A stretch of 33,792 bases of DNA from Flavobacterium sp. BFFFF2 (GTDB lineage: Bacteria; Bacteroidota; Bacteroidia; Flavobacteriales; Flavobacteriaceae), in contig NKJD01000038.1 of the NCBI GenBank assembly GCA_002256385.1, positions 1-33,792 on the forward strand. Direction: 5' to 3'. Position numbers and translations under genes: made by a program. Shown here piece by piece: positions 1 through 9,938 of this stretch (position 1 is its first letter; each line of letters starts with the position of its first letter). The notes under the pieces are model-generated. The model was not told where the DNA came from, searched no databases, and saw only the letters and a program-made list of their open reading frames with translations.

Positions 1-109
1 ATTTATGATCAAACAACTAAAATCAGTTTTTATAAAAGCTAACCTAGAACTAAACAGCGGAAAATATCTCAGCAAAGAAGCATTCATCAATCAATTAAAT
101 GTTGCTTGA
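1..109 (+). CDS. C-terminal end of an upstream reading frame, or displaced N-terminus of the next gene
   Basis: The frame starting at base 2 is open from the window edge to TGA at 107-109. It reads MIKQLKSVFIKANLELNSGK and then ends in KEAFINQLNVA. It overlaps the next ORF, whose ATG is at 99, in a different frame. The frame could be the tail of an upstream gene. It could also be the true N-terminal part of the metalloprotease, separated from it by a one-base frameshift. The second reading is attractive because the protease ORF begins inside its catalytic domain and has no signal peptide. Too little of the frame is in the window to decide. Confidence 0.35.
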   Translation, partial: FMIKQLKSVFIKANLELNSGKYLSKEAFINQLNVA

Positions 110-3100
110 GTTTTTCAGCAGACCCTACGTAGTAGATCAAATTGGTGACGCTGCTGGTTTTGCCAGTATGCCCCCAGCATATGGAGCGCAGACTGATGCC
201 ATTTTCATACAAAGAAGTTATCTGAGAAATGATACTCAAATTGTCAATAACATGACTGTTATTGATCGCAACATGAATGTGTTGGCACACGAGATGGGGC
301 ATTATTTAGGTCTCTATCATATTTTTGGTATTTGTGATCCAAGTATTATTGCCAATTATCCTGCTTGTTCTTGCAATAACAACGATCCACTATATGATGG
401 TGACATGGTGCAAGATACCCCGCCAAGTATGAAGAATATGGACAACACGGACTGTCTTCAACAATTTGACACGTGTCCTTCTGCTGGATTTGACGACAAA
501 GCGAATTATATGGATTATGGAAATTGGGATTGTGAATATCATTTTACACTTGGCCAAATTGACCGAATGCGCTATATGGTTGATCCCGTTTATGGGGTAC
601 GAAAAGATTTGCTTAGAAATAATTGCGATAATTGTTCCGCATTTAATAACTGCCTTTTAAAGATAAATGATCCACTAGTAAATTCTACGGTAAATGATTC
701 AAAAACAATAATTCAGATTGGGAATGTAATTCCACAGAGTTCATTTAATGCTTCATTATTATGCGGAGCAAATACTTCAACCCCAAGCATAAATTACAAT
801 TGGACACTTACCTTATTGTCAAATATTTCAACTTCCTACCCAAACGGAAATTCGTCAACCTATACATTAGACCCCACCCTACCAGTTGGTAATTATGAAT
901 TAAAACTAATTGTATCTTTAATTTCAAATTCTAATTGCAGACAATCAAGCACATATAAATTTGCGATAATACCACAACCAGGCAATTGTAATTTCGTGCC
1001 TCCTTCATCAAGCACAAATTGGGACATAAATATTGATGGAACAACATATAGCTGGAAAAGAGTAGATTATACCGAAAAATGGCCAGAAATAGATAATAGC
1101 ATTCACAATGAACAAACATTAAATGCAACTGATTATAATTCCAATTTTGAAGTAATTAATACATCTAGCATAAATGTTATCAATGATGCCAATTTTACAA
1201 ACTTCTCAATTCCAAATGCGCTTTCAAGAGTTGTTCGAATTGGTAATGTTTCTGCTGAAGATCACAAATCTAGGGGGCATTTCTTATCGGTTAAAATACC
1301 AATAAGTAGAAATAATTGTAAATATAGAATATACATTTTAGGTAAAAATGAGTCCTCTTCTCGGTGTTCATACAAAAACTCTGGAATAAATGAACCTAAT
1401 ACGCCTAGCGGATTTGGTTTTGTTTGCAATTATGATTATAAAAATACAATCAATGGTCCTGCAAATCCGGTTCAGAGTGTCATTTTAGGACAAACCATGT
1501 ATGGCCTTGGATGGAATAATTGGTGGCCGCAAAACGATTGGGTTTCACACACTCATAATGACGAAGCAAGTTATGATCAGACATACAAAATGACAAGTTG
1601 GACACATAAAGATGTAGATTTTAGCGAGTTTGTTAATGATGACTCAACAAATCCACAATTGACTACGTATGTAACCATTACTTTTTTCTCGCATGATAGT
1701 TCAACCTTTCCATCAAATGATCATGCTTATGCCTATTTTGGAATAGAATGTTTGGGTGGCGGTATTCCTGAAAATTATGATTTTAGTTTAGAAAATTTAA
1801 ATATCGATTGTGAAAACAAAAATGCAAATGCAAATTGCACAAAGAATATTATTATTGATGCGCCTAAATATGTAAACGATATTATTAGTGGATGGCTTAC
1901 GAACAATAGTAATTCTATTCATCCATATGGAAAAATACGAATATTTAAGAGATCAAATGAAAACGCCCAATTTAATGAAATTTCAAATCCATTTATAGGA
2001 CTAGATTCGTATGGAGAATCCTACACTTCATTTTGTTTAAATGCTGATGAGACACCATATGTTGATTATAAATTTATTGTCACCACTTGGCATAAAGAAG
2101 TAACCAAAGTAATGCGTGTATTTAATAACTATCACTACGATAGTACACCACCTGTTGGGTGTACTGCAAACTTACCATTTTATGGCGGTACCTATGCAGG
2201 GGATAGTATCGCGAATCACGACCATTATATATGTGGATCACCTGTTACAAAATTACTTGAACTTGATCCGCCATGCTTTTGTGGCAGGACTGGCCTACCA
2301 GATTGCAATTACCAATGGTTTGTTCAATTTGGTCCGTTAGAAATTCCAATTGCATCCGCAACGCAACAAAATTTTTTAGCTACGAGTAATGTAGGCGATC
2401 CTTGCTTATTGATTTACAGAAGAAAAGCAGTTTATAAAGATCCGTATTGCGGTAGCAAGATAAAATACCCAAGTCAATCATTTAATATTTATCGATTTGA
2501 CGCTATTACACCTAAATTTGATGACGATGATCACGTTGACAATTCTTGCTTAGTTACAGGTAGAGCAATGCCGATTAATGCTACAATACATAATCTTAGA
2601 ATTTCAACAAATGATTTTTGTTTACCAGACCAAGTTATTGACTCAGTTAGTTTAGAACTCTGCAAATTAGATCTAGCGTCAGTAGCAACAAATCCAACAT
2701 ATCAATCTCTCGGCTGTGCGCCACAATTATTTACTAATATCGCACTAAATCCTAATCTTTCAGCCTTTCTGATAAATCAAACCATGTCATTTAACTTTGA
2801 CAACAATTTGAATGGAACTCCATTCTTTGATATTGGTTCTGACTACTATTTATATTTGAAAGCAAACATAATAATTCGAGGCTGTGCATTTGTTAAATAT
2901 ATTAAATTTCATAATCCATTTAATGTCAAACAGGGAGCTATAGGAGGAAGTATAATTACAGCCGGTTGTTCACCTAATTCAATACAGAGTAATAGTAATG
3001 GTACAACTTCGCAATTGGGATATATTTGGGAATTTTCATTAACTACTAGTTTCTCTTCGTTACTGACAACTACAATACCACTTCCAGCTACAGCGTTTAT

Positions 3101-6100
3101 TAATAATCTAAATCAATATACTAATGAAAGTCATTATTATGTTAGACGTAAATCATTAGGAAGTGACCAATGTACTGTGCCAGATTACAGTAATATCGTT
3201 TATGTTTCATCCAGTCCCATCCAACCAACATTTTCACTGCCGACAAGTATTTGTGCGGGAACACCCCTTGTGCTACCCACTACGTCAAACAATTATGTGA
3301 CAGGCACCTGGTCGCCCGCATTTGTTCCAAACACCTCAAGGCAATATACGTTTACACCCGCTTCGGGCCAATGTGCAGTTCCTTATGTTTACTCTTTAAC
3401 GGCGACACCGAATGTAGTCCCTGACTTTAGCCTTGCGGCCACCTATTGCAGTAATGACGCCCTGCCCACACTCAAGCTAGTTTCCACAAACAATATTGCA
3501 GGGACATGGAGTCCTACGACTATCAGCAATAGCCAATCACAAGATTATGTATTCACACCCAACAGTGGTCAGTGTGCACCACCTGTCACTAAACACATTA
3601 CAATAATTCCAGCAACGGTGCCACTTTTTGGACAATTAAGAACTCATTATTGCTTAAACGACCCCACCATAATTTTACCAACTTTTGATGAAAATGGGGT
3701 TGCTGGATCTTGGACCTGCAACAATTTGCCGATTACCACCATACCCACCAATCAACCAGCAACATTCAATTGTGTCTTTCAAGTAACTGGCGGTAACGCT
3801 TGCAGCACGTACCAGGCGGTATTTACCATTTCACTTAATTATACTTCTCCCCAATTTTCTTTTCCAACATCCATTTGTCCAGGCGTTACAGCGCCTATTT
3901 TACCGACTGTATCAAACAACAATATACATGGCATATGGAGTCCAAGCAACGTAAGTAATACTGTGTCATCTACCTATGTGTTTACACCAGACCCGTTGCA
4001 ATGTGCCATATTAACATCGGCGCAGATACTAGTTTTGCCAAGTTGCGAAGTTTCTATTGGCTGGAACGGCGAGGTAAGTTGTGAAGATCTGAGTGTTAAA
4101 GATCATTCGAACATTGTTGATGGGCCATGCATTCGGGTTTGTGAAAACAGCAACGTTACTTATACACTTTCGGGTGGTGTTGATTCTTCGACAACCACGG
4201 TTTGGCATATAACAGGAGGCTACATAGTAGCAGCACCTACCAATACGAGTTGTGAAATTCATTGGACCAATGCGGCCAATGCGGCCATACAAGCCACCAT
4301 TACTTTGATCAGTGGTACAGAAATTCCATTTCACCGCTGCGTAGAAATTGTACCCGCCCCACATGCTGGTTTTGGTGTTTATCCGAACCTAGCCGAAGAA
4401 GAATATACGGTTTGCATCAATAGCCCCGTTGCCTTTACAAACACCACGACAAACAACAATGGCAACCAAGTCATGCACTACAATTGGAATTTTGGAGACT
4501 TAAATACAACCACCGTTGATTCAACGCAAGACAATCCCACTCATACTTACACCACAGTGGGCGATTATTCCGTTCATTTGACCGCTTTCAACGGCTGTAG
4601 TTGTTTTGATACCCACGATGTTGTTGTACATGTAATTAATAAAACCATTCCTATTTCGTGCCCAGGCGTGCTGTGCGAAGGAGAAACGGCCACTTATTCC
4701 ATTCCAGAAGCCGTTTCAGCGGATTGCAGTAATTCAATTGTATGGGAAGCAGTAGGTGGACAAGTTGTTGACCAAAACACCACACACACCAGCGCCACCA
4801 TTCAGTGGAATGCGCCAGACGACAGCGGGTTTGGACACATCATTGTACACACAAACAACTGCTACAATTGTACTTCTGCTATCAATGTACCTATTGTCAA
4901 GCAAAATGGAAGTATCCAAGGTGAAAATGCCATTTGTACAAAATCAGAATCCATTTATAGCTTGCCGCAGTGGCCAGCCACTCAATTTACCTGGTCATTA
5001 AGTAACAATACTGCAGGGGCTGTTTTGACCCCCGTAAACCAAGGAAATCAGGCAGCGATCACCGCGTCTACTGCAGGCTATTTTGATATGTATTGCAATT
5101 ATACAAATACATTGTTGAATTGCACAGGTACCGCGCATTTGCATGTAGTTGTTAAACCTAGTCTTGTTCTAAATGGCCCTACGTCGGTTTGCAGTAACGA
5201 GGTTAATAATTATACATTGCAAAACACCAGCAGCAGTAACACCAATGCAATTGCATGGATTTTGACAGGTCCTTATGGATACAGTAACACAAGCACCGAC
5301 ACTTCGTTTCCGCTTACATTTTCGGCGGCGGGCACTTATGTGTTTTCCACTCAATCAACGGACGTATGTAGTAATGGGCTACCTGCCATTCATGTTAAAA
5401 GTATAGCAGCAGCACCAGTCGCCATTACGGGGCCTACAATCGTCTGTCCAGGCACTCCCGAAACCTATACCTGTGCGCTGGTGCAGGGGTATACCACGCA
5501 TTGGGAAATTGTAAACAGCAATGGTACTTTTATTGGGAGCGCAGTAGGCTCAAGCGTAACGGTTAATTTTGACCCCACCTCCAATGTCCCCTATGTTTTG
5601 AAGGTATGGTACCAAAAAGATGGCTGTTCTTCTGATTCTTTTACACAAACAATAGACAGACTAATTCCTGACATGACGCTTTTAAACAGTCCTTTGTCAA
5701 CAGTTTGCGGCAGCTCGACGCAAACATACCAAATTGCAGATACTGCGGCTGAAAGTTATATTTGGACAATTAGTCCCGCGTCTGCGGGTAGTATTACCGA
5801 GGGCCAAAACACTCATCAGATAAATGTGTTGTGGAATCAACCTGCGGTTGGCACAACCACACAGGCATATGTCAAGTTGACGGTTCGAAAATGCGGTCTG
5901 GATTATACTTTCAATTATCCGAACCCCAACAATGGTTTTCCAGTGACGGTAATTACTACGCCTGTTGCAACCATAGTTACACCAACTGCGTCAACGGTAT
6001 GTAGTGAAGTACCTATACCATTCAGCTTTACGTTAAATCCGCAGTTTAGTTACACTACAGCTACTTGGGATTTTGGTGATGGAATTACCACTTCACAGAG

Positions 6101-9100
6101 TGACACTGTTACCCATTCATTTCGAAATCCGCTGACTGCACAGGTTAACAGCTATATTACCCTTACTGTTTCTGGGATTTCAGGTTGTGCTGTAAATGCG
6201 GTTGCTACCAGACAAATTACGGTGTCACCAACGCCCGTTATTACTTCGAACCCAAGTATAGTTTCTATTACTCCGGATTATGTGCCCTTAAATCATGTAT
6301 TTCACGTGATTATTCAAAATGGCTTTGGCAATTCTGCATCCATATATTGGTACAATGTAAATCCTCCTAGTGCTCCTATTTACCCCCAACAGTTTTCTTT
6401 AGACGCTACCCAAGTTGTTGCCGGAGCCTATCAGGCTATGGTAACCAATTCGTTTGGGTGCTCAAAACATACCACATCAATGCTGATTAATGGTCCCGGG
6501 GGCTCTCCGGGTGGCCAAGAATGCAGCTTACCTGATGATTTGTACCATATTACACCTTCTGTTTCAGGCTGTGGCCAATTTACTGCGAGTGCAGATCTGT
6601 CTGGTGCTCCCAACATTACTGCTGCAAATTGGAGTGTTGAATCGGGAAGTACGTACACCAGCAATCAAAGTGGCTTGAACAGTATGAGTGCTACAATGAC
6701 CCAACCAGGTTCTTATAGTCTGAAATTGGATACAATAGAGAATGTAAACGGGGCACCTTGTAAACGCACCTCGCGAGGCGTTGTTGTGATCCCCTATATT
6801 GCCGACATGCGGTACAAAGTTACATGCAACAACAACAGCGGCACCTACAAAGTAACCGTTTTGGACCATTCTGTTTATTTCCCCAACACGCCCATTTCTA
6901 GCTTTGAATTTACTAAAGATGGTGGTAATTCTTGGCAACCATTTACAGTTACTGGATCGCCTAATGACGCGCAAATGGTGTACGACAATTTGGCACCGGG
7001 ACCGTATACTTTTGGGGTTCGCATTAGCGGTCCAGGGAATCCCGACTGCCAAAAAACAATTTCTGTGGTATTGCCCAGCATGCCTACCGTTACAGTAAGC
7101 AGCCTCGAGACCGTGGCCTGTGCCGGCACCCCCGTACACTTTATGGCCAACAGCACTGGCACCAATGTAACCTATTGGTGGACTTTTGAACCATTAGCCT
7201 ATAACGCATTGCAAAACCCAGCCCGTACTTTTAGTACTGGAGGAGACCCATACGTGTCCGTGTTGGTAACCGACCAAAACGGCTGCACCGCTACTGGAGG
7301 TACTGTGGTGCATATTAACAAGGAAAATATGCAGGGCAACGTCACCGCAGCACCCACCATGGCCTGTAAAGGCGGAACGATTGTACTAAATTATAATGTT
7401 ACAAGTGTTAGTACTCCCACTCATTATCATTGGTATAATAGTAATGCCCCAACGACGGAGTTGGCAACGACCACTCCGCCCAATACGGCCTTTAGTGTAA
7501 GTAATAGCGGTCAATATTTTGTGTACACTGAAGACAGCAACAATTGTATGAACTTCCGAAACGCTGCCGTGACGGCCGCGTTTATTCCGTCCCCAGCCGC
7601 GCCCTTGTTGTCGGGTGGCAGCAGTGTGTGTGCGGGAACCACCCTCGAGCTGAGTGTGCCTGCCGACACCACGGTACAGTATCAGTGGTCTGTAAACAAT
7701 GTGGTACAAGCGGCAAGTACCCCTAACCACATCTTTGATTTAGCGCAAAGCATCCCTGGTACCTACACCATCGAGGTCACGGCCAAAGTATCTGATGGGG
7801 CAGGGGGCTTTTGCGCTGGGCCGCCTGCCACCCAACCCATTCAAGTGTTGGCTACACCAGCGCAACCCATCATTACGTTGGCAGCCTTTCAGTGTGTGCC
7901 CTATGCCGCCACGCTCAACGTGACCAACCCACAGGTGGGGGTCAGCTACTACTGGAGCAATGGCGACACCGGCACCCTAACCCACAGTACCCATGAAGGC
8001 CCCTTAGAGGTGCGGGCTGAAACGTTTGGTTGCTCCTCGGTGGCTCAACGCGAATTGCCGATAGACTTGCAAACCCTCAGTTGGGTGTTCCCGAACGGCT
8101 GCTATGATGCCTGTAGCAATGCTTCCCTTTCTTTGACTGGGCCTGTTGGCAATTTCACCCAATGGACTTGGTTTAACGAAAATGAAAATTTGCAATCAGG
8201 TAGTGGTCCCGTTGCCCCTTTAAACAATGTGACCCCACTCCATCAATACCATTTGCAACTCCAAACCCCAGAGTGTACCACAAACCTGACGGTACTTGAT
8301 TTGCAAGATGCCCAGTGTATTGCTTCGGACTTTAAAGCCACTATTGACCCTGTTTTATGTATTCAAACTCCCAGTGGCGATATCGCCTACCAATTGCATC
8401 TGCATTTTTTAAGCGAACACGAGGCTACGTTTGCCGCTCGTTTTTCAATCAACGGCTTGCTGGGTGGGCACTTTGAACAGAGTTCCGTCACGGTGCCTTA
8501 TGGCACCTCTGATTACTTTGTGCTGTATTACCCACCTGTTGGGTTTCAGGGCGATCAGGACTATACCCTCACCATTAGGGCGCAAGACAGCGTACACACT
8601 TACCTCAAAGAAATTACCAAAGTGAGGTTTCCAGAATTATGCGAATTTATTACGGAATGCAAAGTCGATTATGTGGTGGATTCCATCTTTTGTGTACCCA
8701 CCCCATCGGGCTTTGCATACAAAGTTCGGTTAGGCACCACCAATGGCTATGCTGATTCAGTCGTTGCCAATGTGTTAACGCCAGCCTCCCAAGGTCATTT
8801 TACAACTAGCCCAATTTATATTCCAAATATACCAATAGACCGCATCCTCACTTTTGAGCCTGCTACTGGTTTTACGGGCGGGACCGTGCAGCTGCTTTTT
8901 AATGCGGTCACTCCGTATGGGGTATGTTTAAAAGAGCTGTATTTGGACTTTCCAGCCACATGTGCGGCGCATGAAAGTCCAAATAGTTGTGATTTTGACG
9001 TGGTTGTCAGTTCCAACCACGTGGTTCGAACCACCCGTTCAAACGCCTATATGGTCACTTTTCAATTTGAAAACAATGGTGACCCTATTTTTGTTTATTT

Positions 9101-9923
9101 GGCAGCCAATGACCACGAAGGCAGCTTTGACCCCAGTCTGGTACTACTGCCCAGCGGCAGCAGTACCCAAAGCCTGCTGTTTAGCCCACAAAACGGTTTT
9201 CAGGGCGGCGATGTTGCCATTTCCTTGTTTGGGTACGGCGCAAACGGCAGTTGCAGCAAACAGTTGACTACCCGTTTTCCGGTGTTTCAGCACACCCTTG
9301 AAAATTGCGGTTTTAATGCTGCATTTACGGCTACCTCTGTAGAAATGACCGCAGATGGCCAGTTTGTGTATCAATTAAACTTTAGTTGTAACACATCGTG
9401 GAACCAACCCGTGACCATTAGTTTGGCTGCTTCAAGCCTGTACGGCAGTTTTATGCCGACTGAATTTGTGGTGGATCCATCCACCACCACCACGCCTTTG
9501 TCATTTGTTGCCAACGAGTCATTTCATGGCGGCGGTGTTCCGGTAAATATCACTGTCGATGGCGGCAATACAGAGCTCGGCCAATGCGCCACACGAGGGA
9601 TTGTCTACCTGCCCGCACCATATCAGATGCCAAGCAACCCAACCAAGACCAGCAGTACTGTGTTCGCAGGCCATTCGCTACGCGTGGCACCAAACCCAGC
9701 CCAAAATAGTACCACCCTGTATTATGAATATGGCCATACTGCCACCACCCGCAGCATCAGCATCGTTGACCTGTTGGGCAGGACCTTGGCCACCTGGTAC
9801 CCAACCTCAGCCCAAGGCGCCCTCACCATTGACTGCGCAACCTACGGCAGCAGCACCTATTTGGTGCTCATGAAAGAAAACGACCAAATTATTGAGCAAA
9901 CCAAACTCATCATCACCCACTAG
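99..9923 (+). CDS. Giant secreted M43-like metalloprotease with PKD/Ig-like repeats and T9SS sorting domain
   Basis: This 3274-residue protein is probably a cell-surface or secreted zinc protease or adhesin exported by T9SS. Residues 64-74 are HEMGHYLGLYH, the HExxHxxGxxH zinc site of metzincins. M138 in NYMDYG is the expected Met-turn, and FTLGQIDRMRYM follows as in pappalysin-like M43 enzymes. Residues about 150-1040 are not recognised. About 1040-1315 hold Ig-like repeats with GTWSP and YVFTP motifs. PKD-like units lie near 1461 (NWNFGD), 1988 (WDFGDG) and 2358 (YWWTFE). Four units of about 105 residues fill 2744-3174. The last 80 residues (from LRVAPNPAQN) are a type A T9SS sorting domain. 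No signal peptide is visible and the ORF opens inside the catalytic domain, so the N-terminus is probably lost or frameshifted. An in-frame stop at 96-98 blocks extension. The first 3.1 kb is much more AT-rich than the rest. Confidence 0.85.
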   Translation: MLLEFFSRPYVVDQIGDAAGFASMPPAYGAQTDAIFIQRSYLRNDTQIVNNMTVIDRNMNVLAHEMGHYLGLYHIFGICDPSIIANYPACSCNNNDPLYDGDMVQDTPPSMKNMDNTDCLQQFDTCPSAGFDDKANYMDYGNWDCEYHFTLGQIDRMRYMVDPVYGVRKDLLRNNCDNCSAFNNCLLKINDPLVNSTVNDSKTIIQIGNVIPQSSFNASLLCGANTSTPSINYNWTLTLLSNISTSYPNGNSSTYTLDPTLPVGNYELKLIVSLISNSNCRQSSTYKFAIIPQPGNCNFVPPSSSTNWDINIDGTTYSWKRVDYTEKWPEIDNSIHNEQTLNATDYNSNFEVINTSSINVINDANFTNFSIPNALSRVVRIGNVSAEDHKSRGHFLSVKIPISRNNCKYRIYILGKNESSSRCSYKNSGINEPNTPSGFGFVCNYDYKNTINGPANPVQSVILGQTMYGLGWNNWWPQNDWVSHTHNDEASYDQTYKMTSWTHKDVDFSEFVNDDSTNPQLTTYVTITFFSHDSSTFPSNDHAYAYFGIECLGGGIPENYDFSLENLNIDCENKNANANCTKNIIIDAPKYVNDIISGWLTNNSNSIHPYGKIRIFKRSNENAQFNEISNPFIGLDSYGESYTSFCLNADETPYVDYKFIVTTWHKEVTKVMRVFNNYHYDSTPPVGCTANLPFYGGTYAGDSIANHDHYICGSPVTKLLELDPPCFCGRTGLPDCNYQWFVQFGPLEIPIASATQQNFLATSNVGDPCLLIYRRKAVYKDPYCGSKIKYPSQSFNIYRFDAITPKFDDDDHVDNSCLVTGRAMPINATIHNLRISTNDFCLPDQVIDSVSLELCKLDLASVATNPTYQSLGCAPQLFTNIALNPNLSAFLINQTMSFNFDNNLNGTPFFDIGSDYYLYLKANIIIRGCAFVKYIKFHNPFNVKQGAIGGSIITAGCSPNSIQSNSNGTTSQLGYIWEFSLTTSFSSLLTTTIPLPATAFINNLNQYTNESHYYVRRKSLGSDQCTVPDYSNIVYVSSSPIQPTFSLPTSICAGTPLVLPTTSNNYVTGTWSPAFVPNTSRQYTFTPASGQCAVPYVYSLTATPNVVPDFSLAATYCSNDALPTLKLVSTNNIAGTWSPTTISNSQSQDYVFTPNSGQCAPPVTKHITIIPATVPLFGQLRTHYCLNDPTIILPTFDENGVAGSWTCNNLPITTIPTNQPATFNCVFQVTGGNACSTYQAVFTISLNYTSPQFSFPTSICPGVTAPILPTVSNNNIHGIWSPSNVSNTVSSTYVFTPDPLQCAILTSAQILVLPSCEVSIGWNGEVSCEDLSVKDHSNIVDGPCIRVCENSNVTYTLSGGVDSSTTTVWHITGGYIVAAPTNTSCEIHWTNAANAAIQATITLISGTEIPFHRCVEIVPAPHAGFGVYPNLAEEEYTVCINSPVAFTNTTTNNNGNQVMHYNWNFGDLNTTTVDSTQDNPTHTYTTVGDYSVHLTAFNGCSCFDTHDVVVHVINKTIPISCPGVLCEGETATYSIPEAVSADCSNSIVWEAVGGQVVDQNTTHTSATIQWNAPDDSGFGHIIVHTNNCYNCTSAINVPIVKQNGSIQGENAICTKSESIYSLPQWPATQFTWSLSNNTAGAVLTPVNQGNQAAITASTAGYFDMYCNYTNTLLNCTGTAHLHVVVKPSLVLNGPTSVCSNEVNNYTLQNTSSSNTNAIAWILTGPYGYSNTSTDTSFPLTFSAAGTYVFSTQSTDVCSNGLPAIHVKSIAAAPVAITGPTIVCPGTPETYTCALVQGYTTHWEIVNSNGTFIGSAVGSSVTVNFDPTSNVPYVLKVWYQKDGCSSDSFTQTIDRLIPDMTLLNSPLSTVCGSSTQTYQIADTAAESYIWTISPASAGSITEGQNTHQINVLWNQPAVGTTTQAYVKLTVRKCGLDYTFNYPNPNNGFPVTVITTPVATIVTPTASTVCSEVPIPFSFTLNPQFSYTTATWDFGDGITTSQSDTVTHSFRNPLTAQVNSYITLTVSGISGCAVNAVATRQITVSPTPVITSNPSIVSITPDYVPLNHVFHVIIQNGFGNSASIYWYNVNPPSAPIYPQQFSLDATQVVAGAYQAMVTNSFGCSKHTTSMLINGPGGSPGGQECSLPDDLYHITPSVSGCGQFTASADLSGAPNITAANWSVESGSTYTSNQSGLNSMSATMTQPGSYSLKLDTIENVNGAPCKRTSRGVVVIPYIADMRYKVTCNNNSGTYKVTVLDHSVYFPNTPISSFEFTKDGGNSWQPFTVTGSPNDAQMVYDNLAPGPYTFGVRISGPGNPDCQKTISVVLPSMPTVTVSSLETVACAGTPVHFMANSTGTNVTYWWTFEPLAYNALQNPARTFSTGGDPYVSVLVTDQNGCTATGGTVVHINKENMQGNVTAAPTMACKGGTIVLNYNVTSVSTPTHYHWYNSNAPTTELATTTPPNTAFSVSNSGQYFVYTEDSNNCMNFRNAAVTAAFIPSPAAPLLSGGSSVCAGTTLELSVPADTTVQYQWSVNNVVQAASTPNHIFDLAQSIPGTYTIEVTAKVSDGAGGFCAGPPATQPIQVLATPAQPIITLAAFQCVPYAATLNVTNPQVGVSYYWSNGDTGTLTHSTHEGPLEVRAETFGCSSVAQRELPIDLQTLSWVFPNGCYDACSNASLSLTGPVGNFTQWTWFNENENLQSGSGPVAPLNNVTPLHQYHLQLQTPECTTNLTVLDLQDAQCIASDFKATIDPVLCIQTPSGDIAYQLHLHFLSEHEATFAARFSINGLLGGHFEQSSVTVPYGTSDYFVLYYPPVGFQGDQDYTLTIRAQDSVHTYLKEITKVRFPELCEFITECKVDYVVDSIFCVPTPSGFAYKVRLGTTNGYADSVVANVLTPASQGHFTTSPIYIPNIPIDRILTFEPATGFTGGTVQLLFNAVTPYGVCLKELYLDFPATCAAHESPNSCDFDVVVSSNHVVRTTRSNAYMVTFQFENNGDPIFVYLAANDHEGSFDPSLVLLPSGSSTQSLLFSPQNGFQGGDVAISLFGYGANGSCSKQLTTRFPVFQHTLENCGFNAAFTATSVEMTADGQFVYQLNFSCNTSWNQPVTISLAASSLYGSFMPTEFVVDPSTTTTPLSFVANESFHGGGVPVNITVDGGNTELGQCATRGIVYLPAPYQMPSNPTKTSSTVFAGHSLRVAPNPAQNSTTLYYEYGHTATTRSISIVDLLGRTLATWYPTSAQGALTIDCATYGSSTYLVLMKENDQIIEQTKLIITH

Positions 9924-9938
9924 CCAAAAACAAAAACC

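Noticed and set aside
6564..7139. Minus-strand ORF of 191 residues inside the protease gene
   Set aside because: It is a shadow of a long, well-supported plus-strand gene; the sequence is rich in Cys, Arg and Trp and shows no domain.
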